64,000 nucleotides of DNA from UBA5078 sp033721235 (GCA_033721235.1 JAWWAY010000006.1:1-64000), one strand, 5' to 3'. Positions 9,901 to 18,213 are shown, counted from the stretch's first letter. Notes: generated by a model not told the origin, from the letters alone. Numbers and translations are program-made.

Positions 9901-11373
9901 GGGCCAGTTTATGTTGAGCGCTTGGCCAAGGAGATTGGATTGCCTGCAAGCCATGTGGAGGTAGCGCTTATTGGTTTGGAGACTGAGGGCTTTGTTTTTC
10001 GAGGGCAATTTTCTGCACAAATGGCTGCAGATAATAAAGAGGGCGAGCCGCTACCCAGTCAGTGGTGTGAGCGCCGTCTATTGCAGCGCATCCATAAATA
10101 CACCATTGAATCCCACCGCCAAGATATTAAGCCTGTCTCCTTGCAGAACTATATGCGTTTTATATTTGATTTGCATGAGCTGACAGTGCAGCGCCTACCC
10201 GCAAAGCCTGTATTGGTGGCGAGTAATGAAGACGGCCAGAGTGCGCTGCAGCGTGCCTTGGGTCGGCTGGACGGTTTGAGTGTCCCTGCAGCCCTATGGG
10301 AGGGTGACGTTTTACCTTCGCGAGTTCGTAGCTATGACCCTTCGTGGCTCGATGTAATGTGCATGAGTGGCCGTTTAGTCTGGGGGCGCTATCACAAGAG
10401 CGCTAAGCCCGCGCGACTGGCCAATGCAAAGAGCAAAAAGAGCTTGCGTAAGTCCGGCCCTATTAAAACCACTCCCATCTCCTTAATGCAGCGTAGCAAT
10501 ATGGATATATGGGAGGCGCTCTGCTGCGTTGATACGCTGCCGCCAAGCGAGGCAGAGCAAGTACTGGGCAGTGAGGCTGCTAAGATCGAGCAAGACCTAA
10601 TGACTCACGGCGCTAGTTTCTTCGATCAAATCGCTAGACGCACCGGACTGCTGCGCAGCCAGTTGGAACAGGGCCTGGCAGAGCTTGTGAGTGCAGGGCG
10701 AGTGAGTAGTGATAGCTATACCGGTTTGCGGGCCCTGTTAACACCCGATTCGCGTAAGCCTAATAGCCGAGGCGGTGGGCGGCGGCGGGCGACCTTCGGG
10801 GTCGAGGATGCTGGAAGGTGGGCACTATTGAGCGACGGGCCAATGCCTCATGCGCCCACAGGCGCCATACTGGATGAAGAGCAGCTGGAGCGGCTCGCGT
10901 ATATCTATCTGGATCGCTGGGGAGTGGTATTCAAGCGAGTGCTAGAGCGTGAAAGCTTTGCTCCGCCGTGGCGAACAATGTTGCGCGTACTGCGCAGAAT
11001 GGAGCTGCAAGGGACAGTGCGCGGCGGTCGGTTCATTGCGGGCTTGGCTGGCGAGCAGTTTGCACTTGCGCAGACGGTTACCGCTTTACGCAAAATGGCG
11101 AAGAGTCTCGACAACGCTGAGCGCAGCACGGAATACGTGAGTTTGTCGGCCTCCGACCCTGTTAATTTGCTGCACATTCTATCGCCAGATATTACACTAG
11201 CGAGAACCGGCCAAAATCGGATTTTATACCGTGATGGTATTCCTGTAGCTGTGCAAGCCAGTAAAGAAGTTAAGTTCCTGCGCGACACTACACAAGAGGA
11301 GCAATGGCAGTTGCAACAGTTATTAATTCACCGAGAATTTCCCGCGCGATTGCGCGCCTATATTGGAAAGTAA
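6907..11373 (+). CDS. lhr: ATP-dependent helicase Lhr (long form)
   Basis: A 1488-residue superfamily 2 DNA helicase/translocase implicated in DNA repair. Visible motifs are the Walker A SAPTGSGKT (K48), motif Ia VSPLKALSND, motif Ib TTPESLYLLL, motif II DEIH (D167) and motif III LSATQ. Motif IV/V follows as VFVNTRRL and ATASMELGIDVG, and motif VI as QRVGRSGHS. The Lhr-specific winged-helix and core domain extend to about residue 870, followed by the long C-terminal extension that distinguishes full Lhr from Lhr-Core. Its size is close to E. coli Lhr (1538). The start is ATG after a weak ribosome-binding site. The FAH-family gene follows two bases after the stop codon, so the two are probably transcribed together. 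Confidence 0.95.
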   Translation: MPLRHFHPTARDWFTRRYGEPTAAQAEAWPAIKEGRHTLISAPTGSGKTLAAFYAVLDDLLWKAQDGPLPHGTQIVYVSPLKALSNDIHRNLEEPLKGLSAALVEQGYGPADISIAVRTGDTTPSERQRMLKNPPHILVTTPESLYLLLTSQGGRDMLRSSTTLIVDEIHAMLGDKRGSHLALSVERLEALTPVQLQRIGLSATQKPVELVANYLVGASASETPDCVIVNSGHRRKIDVTLEVPSSELTALMSNEVWEELYQRLVQLIDTHDTTLVFVNTRRLSERLALALGERLGEDLVSSHHGSMSKDHRHSAEQRLKEGRLKVLVATASMELGIDVGSIDLVVQFSSPKSIAKFLQRVGRSGHSVSGTPKGILFPLTRDDLLECTALLNSIHKGELDCIVMPEKPVDILAQQIVAEVAATEQEIGSAGEGGWNIDQLYALFTRAWPYRETTKTEFNAIIKMLADGYSTRLGRKGAYLHLDVINNRVSARRNARLTALTNGGAIPDMFDYQVVLDPEDTVVGTLNEDFALETLPGDIFTLGSHAWRLLRVDGLKVRVADAQGLRPTIPFWFGEGPGRTKELSQSVSQLRETIDDFLSDENPAAAQQCLVEDLRLPIDAATQLVSYLQAGRNALAVMPTQKTLVMERFFDEVGDMHVVIHSPFGSRLNRAWGLALRKRFCRTFNFELQAAANEDSIVISLGSVHSFVLDEVFHYLQSKTLTDVLVQALLDAPMFEVRWRWNATRALAIARNRNGKRVPPQFQRMDAEDLVAQVFPDQIACFENIQGAREVPDHPLVNQTIEDCLTEAMDIEGLLELIGMIESNQLQLVAKDLREPSPFAQEIINARPYAFLDDAPFEERRTNAIRNRRWLDPAETESYSVLDEAAIAQVREEAWPLVRSADELHDALFSLAYMSEKEIVDGGYESYAQDLVSQGRACRITCADVALWTSAERLPCLQAIGVQWHCEPVLELPEVLLQEQWQDDQALREVLRRRLEGLGPVYVERLAKEIGLPASHVEVALIGLETEGFVFRGQFSAQMAADNKEGEPLPSQWCERRLLQRIHKYTIESHRQDIKPVSLQNYMRFIFDLHELTVQRLPAKPVLVASNEDGQSALQRALGRLDGLSVPAALWEGDVLPSRVRSYDPSWLDVMCMSGRLVWGRYHKSAKPARLANAKSKKSLRKSGPIKTTPISLMQRSNMDIWEALCCVDTLPPSEAEQVLGSEAAKIEQDLMTHGASFFDQIARRTGLLRSQLEQGLAELVSAGRVSSDSYTGLRALLTPDSRKPNSRGGGRRRATFGVEDAGRWALLSDGPMPHAPTGAILDEEQLERLAYIYLDRWGVVFKRVLERESFAPPWRTMLRVLRRMELQGTVRGGRFIAGLAGEQFALAQTVTALRKMAKSLDNAERSTEYVSLSASDPVNLLHILSPDITLARTGQNRILYRDGIPVAVQASKEVKFLRDTTQEEQWQLQQLLIHREFPARLRAYIGK

Positions 11374-11375
11374 AA

Positions 11376-12074
11376 ATGAGTTTGTTGTTTAATATTGAAA
11401 GGCCGAGTGTGGCAATAGTAGGAAGAGCTGAGCGCTTTCCAGTGAATAGAATTTATTGTGTTGGGCGCAACTATGCGGCGCATGCTAAAGAGATGGGGGG
11501 CAACCCCGACCAAGAGGCGCCGTTCTTCTTTAGTAAACCGGGAGACTCGGTTGTCGAAAACGGCAGTGCTATCCCCTACCCAGCAATGACTCAGGACTTA
11601 CATCACGAGGTGGAGTTGGTGATGGCCTTGGGTGGCGAAGCCTTGGCAGCAAAGGGCAGGAACTTAAGCGAGGCTGAGGCAATGGACGCTGTTTTTGGCT
11701 ATGCCGTCGGTATTGATTTTACCCGCCGGGATTTACAGGCGCAGGCAAAAGAGAAGGGGCGTCCTTGGGATACCGCCAAAGGGTTTGATAATTCCGCGCC
11801 CATTGGCGCCATTACACCGGCCGAGCAAGTGAGCGATATTGAGCACGCCTCCATCAGCCTAAAGGTAAACGGCGAGCAGCGTCAGCAAGGGTCTGTAGAA
11901 GATCTCATATGTGGCCTGCCACAGCTTATTGTCGAGCTGTCTCACTTCTTTACTCTGAAGCCGGGTGATCTCATTTACACAGGTACTCCCGCCGGAGTAT
12001 CAGCAGTGGGTTCTGGGGATGTAATGGAAGGCAGCGTAGACGGCTTGGAGACGCTTAAAGTCAGCATCGTTTAG
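11376..12074 (+). CDS. Fumarylacetoacetate hydrolase family protein (fumarylpyruvate hydrolase/acylpyruvase-like)
   Basis: A 232-residue member of the FAH superfamily. The core IYCVGRNYAAHAKEMG opens the domain. The acidic metal-binding residues appear as HHEVELVMAL (two Glu) and the later Asp in GIDFTRRDLQ, and KGFDNSAPIG and YTGTPAGV complete the pattern. Proteins of this length cleave small acylpyruvates or decarboxylate oxaloacetate, and the exact substrate cannot be read from sequence. A longer frame from 11304 overlaps lhr, but the ATG at 11376 has GGAAAG seven bases upstream and gives the family's standard N-terminus. It follows lhr by two bases; I see no functional reason for the pairing. 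Confidence 0.9.
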   Translation: MSLLFNIERPSVAIVGRAERFPVNRIYCVGRNYAAHAKEMGGNPDQEAPFFFSKPGDSVVENGSAIPYPAMTQDLHHEVELVMALGGEALAAKGRNLSEAEAMDAVFGYAVGIDFTRRDLQAQAKEKGRPWDTAKGFDNSAPIGAITPAEQVSDIEHASISLKVNGEQRQQGSVEDLICGLPQLIVELSHFFTLKPGDLIYTGTPAGVSAVGSGDVMEGSVDGLETLKVSIV

Positions 12075-12087
12075 CCCATTGATGCTG

Positions 12088-12444
12088 CTAGAAAAAGAAT
12101 GTGCTGGTAGAGAGATACACAACGAGTGCCGCTAGGCTGGTATAGGCGATGAACTTAATGGGCTGTTGCACAAAGCTGTCGAGTAGGGTCTGCGCCTTGC
12201 CCTGCTCTAGCAGCTCTTCGTATTCGGCCCTCATTCGCTGAGCCCTCTCTGCTTGGTACTGACTGATCAGCTCTCTCGCCTTGTCGTATTCGCTGTCGTC
12301 TTGCACCCAAAGCGCAGGCATTGAAATACCCCAGTTGCCCGCCTTGGTTTCGTAGAAGTCTATATTGTTTTGTTCCAGTAGTAATAAGACTTCATCGACT
12401 TCGTCTGCTGGCACATTGCGCAGCTTGAAGATTAATTTTGCCAT
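12088..12444 (-). CDS. DUF6164 family membrane-anchored protein
   Basis: A 118-residue protein of unknown function. The N-terminal half (MAKLIFKLRNVPADEVDEVLLLLE) resembles an alpha/beta sensor-like fold, followed by a highly charged helix rich in Glu, Arg and Gln (about residues 55–80). A single C-terminal hydrophobic helix (about residues 95–115) lies just before the end. This layout is the one found in the small gammaproteobacterial family DUF6164. It is a monocistronic gene converging on the FAH gene and divergent from the TraB-like gene at 12566. Confidence 0.75.
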   Translation of the reverse strand: MAKLIFKLRNVPADEVDEVLLLLEQNNIDFYETKAGNWGISMPALWVQDDSEYDKARELISQYQAERAQRMRAEYEELLEQGKAQTLLDSFVQQPIKFIAYTSLAALVVYLSTSTFFF

Positions 12445-12565
12445 GCTTGGTCTTCTTTAAAGTGAGCCTAGAATAGGTACATTGTGAGCCAGTACTTAAG
12501 TCTACTGGAATAAGTATGTTAACGTCATGTAATCAAAGCTGTTTTTCACAATAAGGGTTAAGGTT

Positions 12566-13441
12566 ATGCGAGAACGTAAAGGGCTTATTACTATCTCTGG
12601 CTTAATTTTAAGCGTATTGCTTAGCGTCTCAGGCTATGCAGAAACCTCTGTATGGAAGGCCACTAAGAATGGTGAGACGGTCTATTTCGGCGGCACTGTT
12701 CACCTATTGCGCCCTACTGATTATCCATTGCCCGAGGCATATGAGACGGCCTATCAGGCATCCGATGCACTGTATTTCGAGACGGATATCCGCGGTATGA
12801 GCGATATGTCTGTCCAAGCTCGAATGCTGGGTCAGCTTACTTATCAAGACGGAAGAACATTGACTAGCGTGCTCAGCGAAGACGTTTACCAACAGCTTCG
12901 AGACTATGCCGAATCGGTGGGTCTACCTATGGCGATGATGCAAACCTTTAAACCAGGCCTGCTTATCACGACATTGCAGTTATTAGAGTTTCAGAAGCTA
13001 GGCTTCACCCCACAGGGTGTCGATGCCTTTTTCGATTCGCGCGCAATGGGCGATGGTAAATCCATCGGGCAGTTCGAGACAGTTGACGAGCAAATCGGCT
13101 TTCTATCGCGTATGGGTGAAGGCATTGAAGACGAGTTTGTGGCTTTGTCTTTAGCCGACATGGAAAAGATTGAGCAGTCTATGGACCAAATGATACAGGC
13201 CTGGCGCAGCGGCGATGTTAATGCGCTTGAAGCCCAATTTGTGACGGATATGAAGAATAATTATCCGCAGGTGTATAAGGACTTGCTATTAGATCGCAAT
13301 AATCGTTGGATGCCACAGGTGGAATCCCTGTTCAAAAACGAAGAAACTGAATTCGTCCTAGTGGGCGCCGCGCATTTAGTGGGCGAGGATGGTCTTATTG
13401 AACAATTAGCGGCGAAAGGCTATGAGGTCGCTCAGCTGTAG
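12566..13441 (+). CDS. TraB/GumN family protein, exported
   Basis: A 291-residue protein with a Sec signal peptide (hydrophobic residues 8–22, probable cleavage after SGYA). The family's paired motifs are present: FGGTVHLLRPTDYPLP near residue 41 and VLVGAAHLVGEDGL near residue 270, each with the GxxH that gives a putative metal-dependent protease/hydrolase site related to TIKI. The activity of bacterial GumN proteins is not established. It is transcribed alone, with an AAGGTT ribosome-binding region upstream, and converges on the LysR gene with only three bases between their stop codons. Confidence 0.88.
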   Translation: MRERKGLITISGLILSVLLSVSGYAETSVWKATKNGETVYFGGTVHLLRPTDYPLPEAYETAYQASDALYFETDIRGMSDMSVQARMLGQLTYQDGRTLTSVLSEDVYQQLRDYAESVGLPMAMMQTFKPGLLITTLQLLEFQKLGFTPQGVDAFFDSRAMGDGKSIGQFETVDEQIGFLSRMGEGIEDEFVALSLADMEKIEQSMDQMIQAWRSGDVNALEAQFVTDMKNNYPQVYKDLLLDRNNRWMPQVESLFKNEETEFVLVGAAHLVGEDGLIEQLAAKGYEVAQL

Positions 13442-13444
13442 TGC

Positions 13445-14347
13445 TTATTGCTTACTATCTGCGTGTTGTTTTAAAAGTTGGAAGAACGCGTTGCCGGCAT
13501 TGCTCATAGCCCGGTGACGGTGCACGATGCAGTCGAGGTTTCGCTCGAGTGTCACTGGCTGCCCACTGTCGCTATCCACGACATTCAAAATGCTCAAAGA
13601 GTGATCCTTCAGCATAGACTCGGGCAGCATTCCCCACGCATAACCGACGGAAATAAGCGCCTTAATTGTTTCCAGGTAATTAGTGCTTAGATTAATTTTA
13701 ATATTGAGTCCATTCGCAATAAACAGGCTTTCAATGAGCTGGGTAGTATAAATATGCCTCTCTGGAAGCAGCGCTTGAAATTCGCTGATGTCTTTAAGGC
13801 TAAGGGTGGCTTGCTGGCTTAAAGGATGCTGGGGCGCCGCAGCAAACAGCATGCGATCGGTCCAAATAGTAGTGCTCGCAAGCGCATCGTCTTTCTCGTT
13901 TACCTCGGTAATGATGCACAAGTCGCAGTCGCCCCTTAGGACGGAGTCATAGGCTTGGCTGGAGTCCATGAAACGAATATTAAGCTCGACGTCTGGATAG
14001 GCTTCGGTGTATTTGCGCAATATTTTCGGCAGGCGATGCAGGCCGATGTGATGGCTGGTGATTAACTTTAGTTCGCCCCTTACTTTTCCAGAGAGGTCTG
14101 CGATAGCCTGTTCTGCTTGTTTAATTCCCGACAACACTTCTCTCGCATGGGGCAAAAGAGTGCGACCTGCCTCTGTTAGGGAGACTTGGCGACCTATGCG
14201 ATCAAAAAGCTTCACGCCAAGTTTTTCTTCTAACAGGTGAATGCGCTTGCTAATAGCAGGTTGGGTAATATGTATTCGCTGGGCAGCAGCGGAGAAAGAC
14301 TGCTCTTCGGCGACCGCGACAAACGCTTTGAGGTTCTGCGTATCCAT
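13445..14347 (-). CDS. LysR-family transcriptional regulator
   Basis: A 300-residue LysR regulator. Residues 1–60 form the winged helix-turn-helix (LKAFVAVAEEQSFSAAAQRI, then TQPAISKRIHLLEEKLGVKLFDR), and the periplasmic-binding-protein-like effector domain occupies about residues 90–295. It is not divergently transcribed from any metabolic gene in the window, so its target and ligand cannot be inferred from position. The upstream neighbour on the same strand is the small protein at 14420. Its effector domain vaguely resembles the CysB/MetR-type group, but I would not name it. Confidence 0.9.
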   Translation of the reverse strand: MDTQNLKAFVAVAEEQSFSAAAQRIHITQPAISKRIHLLEEKLGVKLFDRIGRQVSLTEAGRTLLPHAREVLSGIKQAEQAIADLSGKVRGELKLITSHHIGLHRLPKILRKYTEAYPDVELNIRFMDSSQAYDSVLRGDCDLCIITEVNEKDDALASTTIWTDRMLFAAAPQHPLSQQATLSLKDISEFQALLPERHIYTTQLIESLFIANGLNIKINLSTNYLETIKALISVGYAWGMLPESMLKDHSLSILNVVDSDSGQPVTLERNLDCIVHRHRAMSNAGNAFFQLLKQHADSKQ

Positions 14348-14419
14348 AGTGCGGCTCTGTCTAAGGCGGTACTAAAATGGACTTTAAATACCGCCAATAT
14401 CTTCAGAGGAATCCGAGGT

Positions 14420-14596
14420 TTAGGTGTTGCTCTTGTGACTAAGAACGATCTGACGAGGACCGTTGGTTGTCGTTTGACCGCTTGTGCCGGATGGGATTTG
14501 CTGGACCTTGCCGCCAGACTTTAAGAAAGCCTCAACGTGCTCTTCTAAGTTAATCCGGTTCTCCGCTGCGGAGTCCTTCTTGGGTTTGCTAGCCAT
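14420..14596 (-). CDS. Small conserved protein with FLxxGGxVQxIPxGxSGQ motif
   Basis: A 58-residue basic protein. An N-terminal Lys/Ser-rich tail (MASKPKKDS) is followed by a predicted helix (NRINLEEHVEAFLKSGGKVQ) and the short pattern IPSGTSGQ, ending in a variable tail. Similar short proteins with a GGxVQxIPxGxSG core occur in Pseudomonas and relatives as uncharacterised proteins (from memory). A longer frame reaches 14680, but the ATG at 14596 gives the compact form with the expected basic start, and the upstream extension is Cys/Phe-rich and unlike the rest. Function unknown; the shape suggests a nucleic-acid or RNA-polymerase-associated peptide (inference). Confidence 0.6.
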   Translation of the reverse strand: MASKPKKDSAAENRINLEEHVEAFLKSGGKVQQIPSGTSGQTTTNGPRQIVLSHKSNT

Positions 14597-14709
14597 AACG
14601 ATGCCTGTTTCATGTACAAAGTCAGCCATTATACATGAAAACGACCGATTAAAAAATTCCACACATCGATATGCCCACAAAAACAGCGGGCAAAAGGCAC
14701 GATAAGGTG

Positions 14710-15006
14710 CTATTTCGTCTTGCGGTTACGCATCTTAGTGTAAAAGCCCGAATTGACGTCACTGTCTAGCTCGCCAAGAAGGTCGTCGATGGAGGCGTTA
14801 TAGACCACTTTGATCTTGGCCAGAAGCTCTACATCTATATGGCAGCCATAGTCCCGGCTGGTCTCAATGTCCTCAAGTTGCTTGCGGGAAACGCCTAGTA
14901 AACTGGCGCCTTTTAGCATTGAGTAGCCGGCATCTAGTCTGAGCTGCCGAATGCGTCCTTTGATACCTGTGGTAAGAGGGGAAAATTTCTGTTTCTGCTC
15001 GGCCAT
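14710..15006 (-). CDS. Small XRE-type helix-turn-helix regulator
   Basis: A 98-residue protein with a lambda-repressor-like helix-turn-helix at about residues 14–75: GIKGRIRQLRLDAGYSMLKGASLLGVSRKQLEDIETS. The C-terminus is short and basic (KMRNRKTK), leaving no room for a sensor domain. It is not next to an obvious toxin, so I would not call it an antitoxin. A 15-base palindrome at 15100–15114, about 95 bases upstream of its start, is a candidate operator for autoregulation. The next gene downstream on the same strand is the 58-residue protein, 113 bases away. Confidence 0.8.
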   Translation of the reverse strand: MAEQKQKFSPLTTGIKGRIRQLRLDAGYSMLKGASLLGVSRKQLEDIETSRDYGCHIDVELLAKIKVVYNASIDDLLGELDSDVNSGFYTKMRNRKTK

Positions 15007-15099
15007 TATTTAATACTGCTATTTCGTTGAATGTGGATGTTTACTAACCCCTCGGCGCCAATGCTTTGGACGCAGATGGATTACCTATTAGTGAAAATA

Positions 15100-15114
15100 A
15101 TATCATTTTGATAT
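15100..15114. promoter_or_regulatory. Palindrome ATATCA-TTT-TGATAT, candidate operator
   Basis: A perfect inverted repeat with 6-base arms and 3-base spacer in the divergent region between the XRE gene and the SlyD-like gene. Its size and symmetry suit a dimeric helix-turn-helix regulator. It is AT-rich, so chance occurrence is not excluded. Confidence 0.35.
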
Positions 15115-15294
15115 CAGTTGCGCTTTATTTTACGTCATAACTTGGTGCTTGGATGGCCAAAAAGCGCTATTTATCTACAAAAAAATGTCGTAGGACGTAT
15201 CTTTTGTCAGATGTCTGCGAGCTCGCATGATGGTATCGCTTGAAAGCTCCGCCATTTAGGGGGGGTAATAACATATCCCTACATTCCAAAACTT

Positions 15295-15303
15295 TGCTAG
15301 AAT
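15295..15303 (+). promoter_or_regulatory. Extended -10 promoter element (TGCTAGAAT) of the SlyD-like gene
   Basis: TAGAAT at 15298–15303 is preceded by TGC, the extended -10 configuration that works with a poor -35 box; no good -35 is visible. It lies 29 bases before the ATG at 15332, leaving a short leader with the ribosome-binding site CAGGAG. Confidence 0.4.
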
Positions 15304-15331
15304 CGCCAAAATTTCAGGAGCAGTACAAATC

Positions 15332-15877
15332 ATGTCAGAAAAAGAAACTCAATCTCCAAAAGAGCAGCCCCTTAGCATCGCCGATGACTGTGTTGTGGCG
15401 TTTCATTATCGACTTTGCGAAGTGAAGGATGATGGTGAAAAGACACAGTGGTTTGAAGAGTCTTTTGGCAAGAGCCCTTTGCATTATCTTCACGGGCACG
15501 ACAATGTCGTGCCGGGTCTGGAGGCTGCGATGGCAGGTAAGCAAGAAGGCGACAAAATAGCGATTACATTGAGCCCAGAGCAGGCCTATGGGCCGCGACG
15601 GGACAACTCGATTCAACGGGTTCCTATCAAGCACTTGCACTTGAGGCCGGGGCATAAAAAAATACAGCCTGGCGAGATAATAGCAATCCAAACGGACAGA
15701 GGGGTCGTAAACGCCATGGTAGTCAAGGCGGGCCGGTTTAATGTGGACGTGGACACTAACCACCCATTTGCCGGGAAAACTCTACACTACGAAATTGAAA
15801 TAGTGAGCGTTCGCAAGGCGACGCAGGAAGAGGTGGCCCATCGACACGTCCATGGAGCCGGTGGGCATCAGCACTAA
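15332..15877 (+). CDS. SlyD-like FKBP-type peptidyl-prolyl cis-trans isomerase
   Basis: A 181-residue cytosolic FKBP of the SlyD/SlpA group: FHYRLCEVKDDG, then LHYLHGHDNVVPGLEAAMAGKQEGDK, an insert-in-flap chaperone domain at about residues 95–145, and the return strand AGKTLHYEIEIVSVRKATQEE. The C-terminus is His-rich (HRHVHGAGGHQH), as in metal-binding SlyD, which helps nickel delivery to hydrogenase or urease in E. coli. An N-terminal extension of about 25 residues precedes the domain. It has its own extended -10 promoter and is monocistronic. SlyD proper is likely; I leave the symbol blank because several paralogues share this architecture. Confidence 0.88.
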   Translation: MSEKETQSPKEQPLSIADDCVVAFHYRLCEVKDDGEKTQWFEESFGKSPLHYLHGHDNVVPGLEAAMAGKQEGDKIAITLSPEQAYGPRRDNSIQRVPIKHLHLRPGHKKIQPGEIIAIQTDRGVVNAMVVKAGRFNVDVDTNHPFAGKTLHYEIEIVSVRKATQEEVAHRHVHGAGGHQH

Positions 15878-16049
15878 GTCATTCTGGGATATCTTGTGCC
15901 CTGAGTGCGCACAAAATGTTACAACTCTCTATTTCTCATTTCGATAGAATTAGCAAATTTTTGAACGATCAAGACCAAATTGGGCTGTCATCAATAAGAC
16001 GTCAGCCCTCCTTGGCTCAATTCAGTTTTACTAGCTATAGGTCGAAATA

Positions 16050-18194
16050 ATGACAAGAAATAAGCCCTCATCAGCAAAGCGTGTTCTCTGCACGCTTATT
16101 CTTAGCGCTCTTTCAGCCCAGCTGAGCGCACAAACCACATTGGAAGACGGTTCCACCGTGGTCTACGAAGCGGATTATTTCACTGAATATCGTCCCGTTA
16201 ATGCACAGGATATGCTGCGTCGTATTCCCGGTGTCAGCATCCCCAATGGGGGAGGCGGCAACGCGAGTAGAGGTGGCCGCGGCTTAGGCGGTGGTGGTGG
16301 TGACCAAGTGCTCATCAATGGTAAGCGCACGGCTGGTAAGAATAATGACGTGGGGGGCGTGCTAGATCGCATCACCGCCGATCAAGTCAGGCACATCGAG
16401 CTAATACGTGGCACCTCCGGTGAGCTCGATGTAAGAGGTAGCTCTCAGGTAGTCAATGTCGTGCTCTTTGAGGAGTTGGATAGCAATAGTATCTCCTACG
16501 AGGTGAATGCAGATCGTTATTATGACGGGACCGTGCAGCCGGGTGGGTCGCTTGCGCTCAGTGGTAAGCAGGACAAGCTAAACTATTCCTTCGGCATCGT
16601 GGCCGAACCCCGCTACGATCACAATGTCCGCAAAGAAAACAGTATCTTGGGCGACTTCTCCCCCAATGACACGATTCGCGAGGATCGTGTTCGCGAACAA
16701 ACTAGCTATGAGCTGACCAGTAATATTACTTATGAGATAAACCCACAAAGCAGCTTCCGGCTTAACGCCCTCTATGGTCAGAACGATAATCCGACCGAAG
16801 TAGATAGAATCACTACTGATCTCACTGGCAATACGCCCACACTGTTGACTGAGTATGAGGACATACCCGGCGAAAGGGATAACTGGGAGCTAGGAGGAGA
16901 TTATGAGTATCGGCGCGAAAACGGCGATAGATTCAAAGTATTATTTATATCCAATGAGGATAACGAACTCAGCACTCGAGAGAGATATGTGCTGGATAAT
17001 GGGGGCGCAGAGAAAACGCTTTATCTGAGCAGCGATAAAACCACTCGCGAACGCATTGTTCGTGGCTCCTATACTATGGGCTTGTACGAAGGGCAAGCCC
17101 TGGAAATGGGTATCGAGCGCGCACAAACGATACAGGACTCTAGTCTTAAATACGGTATTCCCGGTGACGAGGCCGATCGTTCAGACAGCTATGGAGGTCT
17201 TGTGCCTACTGGCACCTTGGGCGCCACAGAGACCGTTGAAGAGATTCGCTATGAACCGTTTCTTGTCCACAACTGGAAGATTAGCCCCAAGCTTTCTTTG
17301 GAGAGTTCGTTGGTATGGGAGACTTCTGAGTTGACCCAAACGGGGCTGACATATAATCAAAGAGACTTTCAGTTCCTAAAGCCAAAACTAGATATTCGTT
17401 ATGATGTTACTAGTCGATTCCAGTTGCGCACTGTATTAGCCCGAGATGTTAGGCAATTAAGCTTCTCTGATTTTGTTGCATCCACCGACAACGATGATAA
17501 CGACTCCGATACGCAAGTCGGCAACGCTAATTTAGCGCCAGAAACTACGTTTACCGCCGATTTAAATGCTGAGTATCGCCTGCCAAATGATACTGGTGTA
17601 CTTTCGGCAAAAATCTTCTATATGGAGCATTACGATAAGATCGAACGCATCGATGTATCGACTTCTCCGACTGATTTACGTTCAACCAATGGCAATATCG
17701 GCGATGGCGATATGTGGATCGGACGCTTAGACGCAGACGTCAGACTGGGAATGTTGGGCTTGCCGAATGTCCTGGTGAATTCGCGGTTCGAGCTCCGAGA
17801 CTCTGAAATAGAAGATCCCTTCTTGGGCATCGATAGGCGTTTCACCAATTACGATAGAGGACGATTTCAGCTTGGCTTTAGGCACGATGTCCCACGTTTT
17901 AATTTGAACTATGGTATGGAAATGAATACGCGCTTTGATGGCAATACAAAGCGCTACGATATTAAGGACCTAGAGATTAGCTCTTCGGATGTGTTTGTCT
18001 CAGCGTTTGCAGAGGTGGTGGCCTTTGGCGGGCTGACATTCCGCTTTGATGTTCGCAATGTCACTAATAATGAATTCTGCCGCGAACGACGTCGCTTTGA
18101 TGGTCACATCAGAGACAATGTCTTGAAGGAAATCGAGTACCAGTGTTCAGGCTCAGGAAGAGTGATGTCACTCAAAATAAACGGCACTTTCTAA
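16050..18194 (+). CDS. TonB-dependent outer-membrane receptor with glycine-rich plug
   Basis: A 714-residue receptor. A Sec signal peptide (cleavage near SAQLSAQ) is followed by the plug domain: AQDMLRRIPGVSIP, a glycine-rich run at about residues 67–93 and DQVLINGKRTAGK. The plug continues with the strand RHIELIRGTSGELDVRGSSQVVNVV, and the rest is beta-barrel, ending in the aromatic C-terminal residue (INGTF) expected for insertion by BamA. It matches the plug-plus-barrel group whose substrates are often carbohydrates or unknown. Two cysteines close to the C-terminus (EFCRERR and EYQCSGS) could form an extracellular disulfide. Substrate cannot be assigned. It converges on metR, and its stop is followed by the hairpin at 18214–18234. 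Confidence 0.9.
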   Translation: MTRNKPSSAKRVLCTLILSALSAQLSAQTTLEDGSTVVYEADYFTEYRPVNAQDMLRRIPGVSIPNGGGGNASRGGRGLGGGGGDQVLINGKRTAGKNNDVGGVLDRITADQVRHIELIRGTSGELDVRGSSQVVNVVLFEELDSNSISYEVNADRYYDGTVQPGGSLALSGKQDKLNYSFGIVAEPRYDHNVRKENSILGDFSPNDTIREDRVREQTSYELTSNITYEINPQSSFRLNALYGQNDNPTEVDRITTDLTGNTPTLLTEYEDIPGERDNWELGGDYEYRRENGDRFKVLFISNEDNELSTRERYVLDNGGAEKTLYLSSDKTTRERIVRGSYTMGLYEGQALEMGIERAQTIQDSSLKYGIPGDEADRSDSYGGLVPTGTLGATETVEEIRYEPFLVHNWKISPKLSLESSLVWETSELTQTGLTYNQRDFQFLKPKLDIRYDVTSRFQLRTVLARDVRQLSFSDFVASTDNDDNDSDTQVGNANLAPETTFTADLNAEYRLPNDTGVLSAKIFYMEHYDKIERIDVSTSPTDLRSTNGNIGDGDMWIGRLDADVRLGMLGLPNVLVNSRFELRDSEIEDPFLGIDRRFTNYDRGRFQLGFRHDVPRFNLNYGMEMNTRFDGNTKRYDIKDLEISSSDVFVSAFAEVVAFGGLTFRFDVRNVTNNEFCRERRRFDGHIRDNVLKEIEYQCSGSGRVMSLKINGTF

Positions 18195-18213
18195 AAAGTC
18201 CTCTGGCCAACGG

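Larger units (their letters stand above)
15007..15331. other. Divergent intergenic region between XRE gene and SlyD-like gene
   Basis: 325 bases without a convincing gene. It holds the palindrome at 15100–15114, an AT-rich stretch at about 15130–15190, and an extended -10 promoter for the isomerase at 15295–15303. No RNA gene is apparent. Confidence 0.6.

Noticed and set aside
14348..14419. LysR-controlled divergent target gene
   Set aside because: The neighbour at 14420 is on the same strand, so the usual divergent LysR layout is absent and no target can be inferred.
16250..16330. Simple-sequence GGN repeat as a phase-variation tract
   Set aside because: The glycine codons are mixed and interrupted by other codons, so there is no uniform tract prone to slippage.
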